From Herbiconiux sp. VKM Ac-1786 (GTDB lineage Bacteria; Actinomycetota; Actinomycetes; Actinomycetales; Microbacteriaceae), in contig NZ_JADKSG010000002.1 in the NCBI RefSeq assembly GCF_015350805.1, positions 868,001-932,000 on the forward strand: DNA of 64,000 bases, read 5' to 3'. A program made the translations under genes and the position numbers. Every line of letters begins with the position of its first letter. Position 1 is the stretch's first letter. Shown here piece after piece: positions 61,797 to 64,000 of the stretch. The notes below the pieces were generated by a model. The model was not told the DNA's origin. It did no database searches and saw nothing but the letters and a program-made list of their open reading frames with translations.

Positions 61797-62659
61797 CGAA
61801 CCATCGACGAGACACCGGCGGACGACCCGCCGGACGACCCGCCGGAGCACCCGACCGGCCCGCCGACGCCCCGCCCACGATCTCGGTCGTGATCCCGGTG
61901 CGGGACGACGCCGACGGGCTCCGGCGGTGCCTCCGCGCCCTCGCGGCGCAGACCCTGACGCCGCTGGAGATCGTGGTGGTCGACAACGGGTCGAGCGACG
62001 ACAGCGCCGCCGTGGCGCTGGCCGGCGGCGCCCGGGTCGTGCCCGAGGACGAGGAGGGCATCCCCGCCGCGTCCGCCCGCGGGTTCGACGAGGCCCGGGG
62101 CGACATCGTCGCGCGGCTCGACGCCGACTGCGTGCCGCCGGCCGACTGGCTGGCCGGCATCGCGCGGGCGTTCCGCGAACGGCCCCGGCTCGTCGCCGTC
62201 ACGGGCGGCGCGCGCTTCGCGGACGGGCCGCGGCTGCTGCGCCGGCCCCTCGCCGTCGTGTACCTGGGCGCCTACACCCTGTTCTCGGCGCCGGCTCTCG
62301 GCCATCCGCCGCTCTTCGGCTCGAACTGCGCCGTGCGCCGCGAGGCCTGGCTGGCCGTGCGCGACGAGGTGCACCGGCACGACCTGCTCGTGCACGACGA
62401 CCTCGACCTGTCGGTGCACCTCGGCGCCCTGCCGGCGGCCGCGCAGGGTGCGCGGGGCCGATGGCGCCGGCCGGGCATCCGCCTCGACCGCCGGATCGCG
62501 ATGGGCATCTCGATGCGGCCTTTCGCCGACCCCCGGGCCTTCCTGCTGCGGGTGCGGCGCGGCGTGCACAGCCTGACCGTGCACGGCGGTCGCGAGCTGC
62601 CCCGGCCGCTGCTGCCCCGCCCGACGCCGCTGCGCTCCGCGCTGCCGCCCGCCCCCTGA
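61793..62659 (+). CDS. Family 2 glycosyltransferase
   Basis: 288 aa, GTG start. A Pro/Ala/Arg-rich N-terminus of about 28 residues, then SVVIPVRDDADGL, VVVDNGSSDDSA, ARLDADCVPPADWL (metal-binding DAD) and LVHDDLDLSVHLG (catalytic base region). No membrane helix. Product unknown; coupling to Mn catalase suggests co-expression in a stress unit. Confidence 0.85.
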   Translation: MTNHRRDTGGRPAGRPAGAPDRPADAPPTISVVIPVRDDADGLRRCLRALAAQTLTPLEIVVVDNGSSDDSAAVALAGGARVVPEDEEGIPAASARGFDEARGDIVARLDADCVPPADWLAGIARAFRERPRLVAVTGGARFADGPRLLRRPLAVVYLGAYTLFSAPALGHPPLFGSNCAVRREAWLAVRDEVHRHDLLVHDDLDLSVHLGALPAAAQGARGRWRRPGIRLDRRIAMGISMRPFADPRAFLLRVRRGVHSLTVHGGRELPRPLLPRPTPLRSALPPAP

Positions 62660-62669
62660 CAGGAACGGC

Positions 62670-63759
62670 ATGATCGCCCGACTCCGCACGCCCGACTCCA
62701 CGCTCCGCTTCCTCGCCCAGGGCTACACCTTCGTGCGCCGGCAGCGTGCAGACGCTCGAGGGCGCGGCGCACGACCACCGCAAGCTGATGTTCCTGGCCA
62801 CGCAGCGTGAGGAGCAGCTCGCGCTCCTGATCGGGGTGTTCCGCGAGGAGTGGGCCGAGGCCGCGGAGCGCTGGCAGCGACTGCCCGAGGTGGACCTCTA
62901 CCGCGAGTCGGTCGGGGTGCTCGCCCGCAGCGCCACGCGGTGGGCGGGACTCGAGCCCGCGCCCGAGTGGCTGGCCGACACGCTGAGCACGATGGTCGAC
63001 CGCGCCGCCACCGTGGGCCCGCCGAACTGGGCCGCTCGGGCGAAACGCCGCCGCGCCGAGCGCTGGGCCCGGGAGGTCGTGCAGGAGATCCGGTCGGGTG
63101 CCCGCACCCCGCCCGAGGGCTCGCTCGCGCGCACCGTCGCCGAGCATCTCGACCTCGAGGGGCGGCTGGTGCCGGCGGAGGTCGCCGCGGTGGAGCTGCT
63201 GAACATCCTGAGGCCCACCGTCGCGGTGGCCCGCTTCATCGTGTTCGCCGCCCTGGCCCTGCACCATCACCCGGGCTGGGCGGGGTGGGTGGCCGTCGAC
63301 GCGGACGACCGGCTGCACTTCGCGCAGGAGGTGCGGCGCTTCTACCCGTTCTTCCCCGTCATCGGCGGGGTCGCGACCCGCGAGCTGGAGTTCCGCGGCG
63401 AACGACTGCGGCCGGGCCAGTGGGTGCTGCTCGACCTCTTCGGCACCAACCGCGACGAGCGCAGCTGGGCGCACCCCCAACGCTTCGACCCCGACCGGTT
63501 CGCCGGCTGGGACGGCGATCCCGACACGCTCGTGCCGCAGGGCGCCGACGACGTCGCGCACGGCCATCGCTGCCCCGGCGAGACCGCCACGGTGGCCCTG
63601 GTGGTCGAGGCGACCCGGCTGCTCAGCGCGGGGCTGGAGTACCGCGTGCCTCCGCAGGACCTGCGGATCGGGCTGCGGCGGATGCCCGCACTGACCGTCG
63701 ACGACTTCACGCTCACCGACGTGCGGGTGCGTGGGGGCGCCATCGTCAGTTCTGCCTGA
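62670..63759 (+). pseudogene. CYP152-type fatty-acid hydroxylase P450, broken by an internal deletion
   Basis: ATG 62670 starts a CYP152-like N-terminus (FLAQGYTFVRRQR), but after about 26 residues the frame shifts: homology resumes at GTG 62746 (VQTLEGAAHDHRKLMF) in the +1 frame and runs to the stop at 63757-63759. About 60 residues that normally lie between are missing. The rest keeps the Arg of LLNILRPTVAVARF, EVRRFYPFFPVIGG and the haem ligand GHRCPGET. Family members oxidise fatty acids with H2O2. It follows the GT2 gene by 10 nt. Confidence 0.75.
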
Positions 63760-63775
63760 TCGTCAGCTCTGCCTG
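63742..63775. repeat. 17-bp tandem duplication at the convergent P450/YihY gene ends
   Basis: Two head-to-tail 17-bp copies (63742-63758 and 63759-63775) differ at one base. They span the stop codons of both genes. Confidence 0.8.
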
Positions 63776-64000
63776 ATCCGGCGGCCCTCCTGCTCCTCGC
63801 GCTCCTCGCGCTCGGCAGCCTTGCGGCTCTTCCGGGTGTCGCGCGGGGGCAGCTGGATGTCCTCCTCCGCCTCGATGCCGGCCTGCAGCTGGCGGGCGCG
63901 TTCGATCTCGGCGTCGAACTCGGCGCCGAACAGCAGCGCGTTGTTCGCGATCCAGAGCCAGAGCAGGAAGATCACGACCCCGGCGAGCGAGCCGTAGGTG
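63763..64000 (-). CDS. YihY/BrkB family membrane protein (C-terminal part)
   Basis: The window ends inside this gene. The visible 79 residues begin TYGSLAGVVIFLLWLWIANN and NALLFGAEFDAEIERARQLQ, the last membrane helix and the charged tail of YihY/BrkB proteins. The tail is rich in Arg/Glu. The 5' part is outside the window. Confidence 0.8.
   Translation of the reverse strand, partial: TYGSLAGVVIFLLWLWIANNALLFGAEFDAEIERARQLQAGIEAEEDIQLPPRDTRKSRKAAEREEREEQEGRRIRQS

Overview
The window is 64 kb of about 70% GC DNA with dense, short-spaced genes, many GTG starts and many apparently leaderless starts. The gene set includes a fused 2-oxoglutarate decarboxylase/dehydrogenase (kgd), a SigR/RsrA thiol-stress pair, an RF2-FtsE-FtsX-SmpB block, DUF3039 and a septum-formation lipoprotein. 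This points to a high-GC actinobacterium, most likely Microbacteriaceae (inference from gene content and order, not from a search). Almost everything looks chromosomal. I see no insertion sequence, phage gene, plasmid origin or CRISPR array.

Layout. 1-8 kb: end of an unrecognised gene, a LuxR-type response regulator, a thiamine-binding protein, a GT87-like mannosyltransferase, a YceI-like protein, nnrD back-to-back with an Old Yellow Enzyme, and two coupled CNNM/CBS membrane proteins. 8-18.5 kb: kgd, then rsrA/sigR divergent from aroA-rsgA, then hisN, a septum-formation lipoprotein, a DUF72 protein and a histidine phosphatase. 18.5-26 kb: tmRNA (ssrA), a SIMPL protein, an SDR, smpB, ftsX, ftsE, prfB, an MFS exporter and tRNA-Leu(UAG). 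26-34.7 kb: DedA, a CDF metal exporter, the murI-rph-rdgB operon, pncB, DUF3039 and an ABC exporter pair. 34.8-37.3 kb: a nucleotidyltransferase and a Wzm/Wzt (TagGH-like) glycopolymer exporter. 37.4-46.1 kb: the least ordinary part, with an XRE regulator, a 939-aa ATP-grasp protein of unknown product coupled to an SRPBCC protein, a 44-bp tandem repeat array, and a 1272-aa RecB-like nuclease/RNase H-like/SF1 helicase fusion. 46-56.5 kb: SDR, a TetR/MFS pair, PhzF, lipoproteins, a reductase, M18 aminopeptidase, small membrane proteins and two alpha/beta hydrolases. 56.6-64 kb: NDH-2, DUF6766 with a tiny membrane peptide, a damaged metallo-hydrolase, SDR, manganese catalase, GT2, a broken CYP152 P450 and the end of a YihY/BrkB protein.

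How genes work together. SigR/RsrA is a thiol-oxidative stress switch. ssrA and smpB (trans-translation), prfB (termination) and rsgA (30S maturation) form a translation-quality theme. ftsEX and the TagGH-like pair serve the envelope. The last 8 kb (NDH-2, Mn catalase, DUF6766, YihY, SDR) looks like a redox/envelope stress island, but several of its genes carry internal deletions.

Most interesting signals: (1) a perfect 20-bp inverted repeat immediately bracketing ssrA, which would give the precursor a long terminal stem; (2) the ATP-grasp two-domain protein with its SRPBCC partner; (3) a 44-bp tandem array carrying near-palindromes between convergent genes; (4) three damaged genes within 5 kb (metallo-hydrolase without its HxHxDH motif, a small gene without a convincing start, a P450 with an out-of-frame deletion); (5) widespread TANNNT boxes 6-9 nt before start codons.
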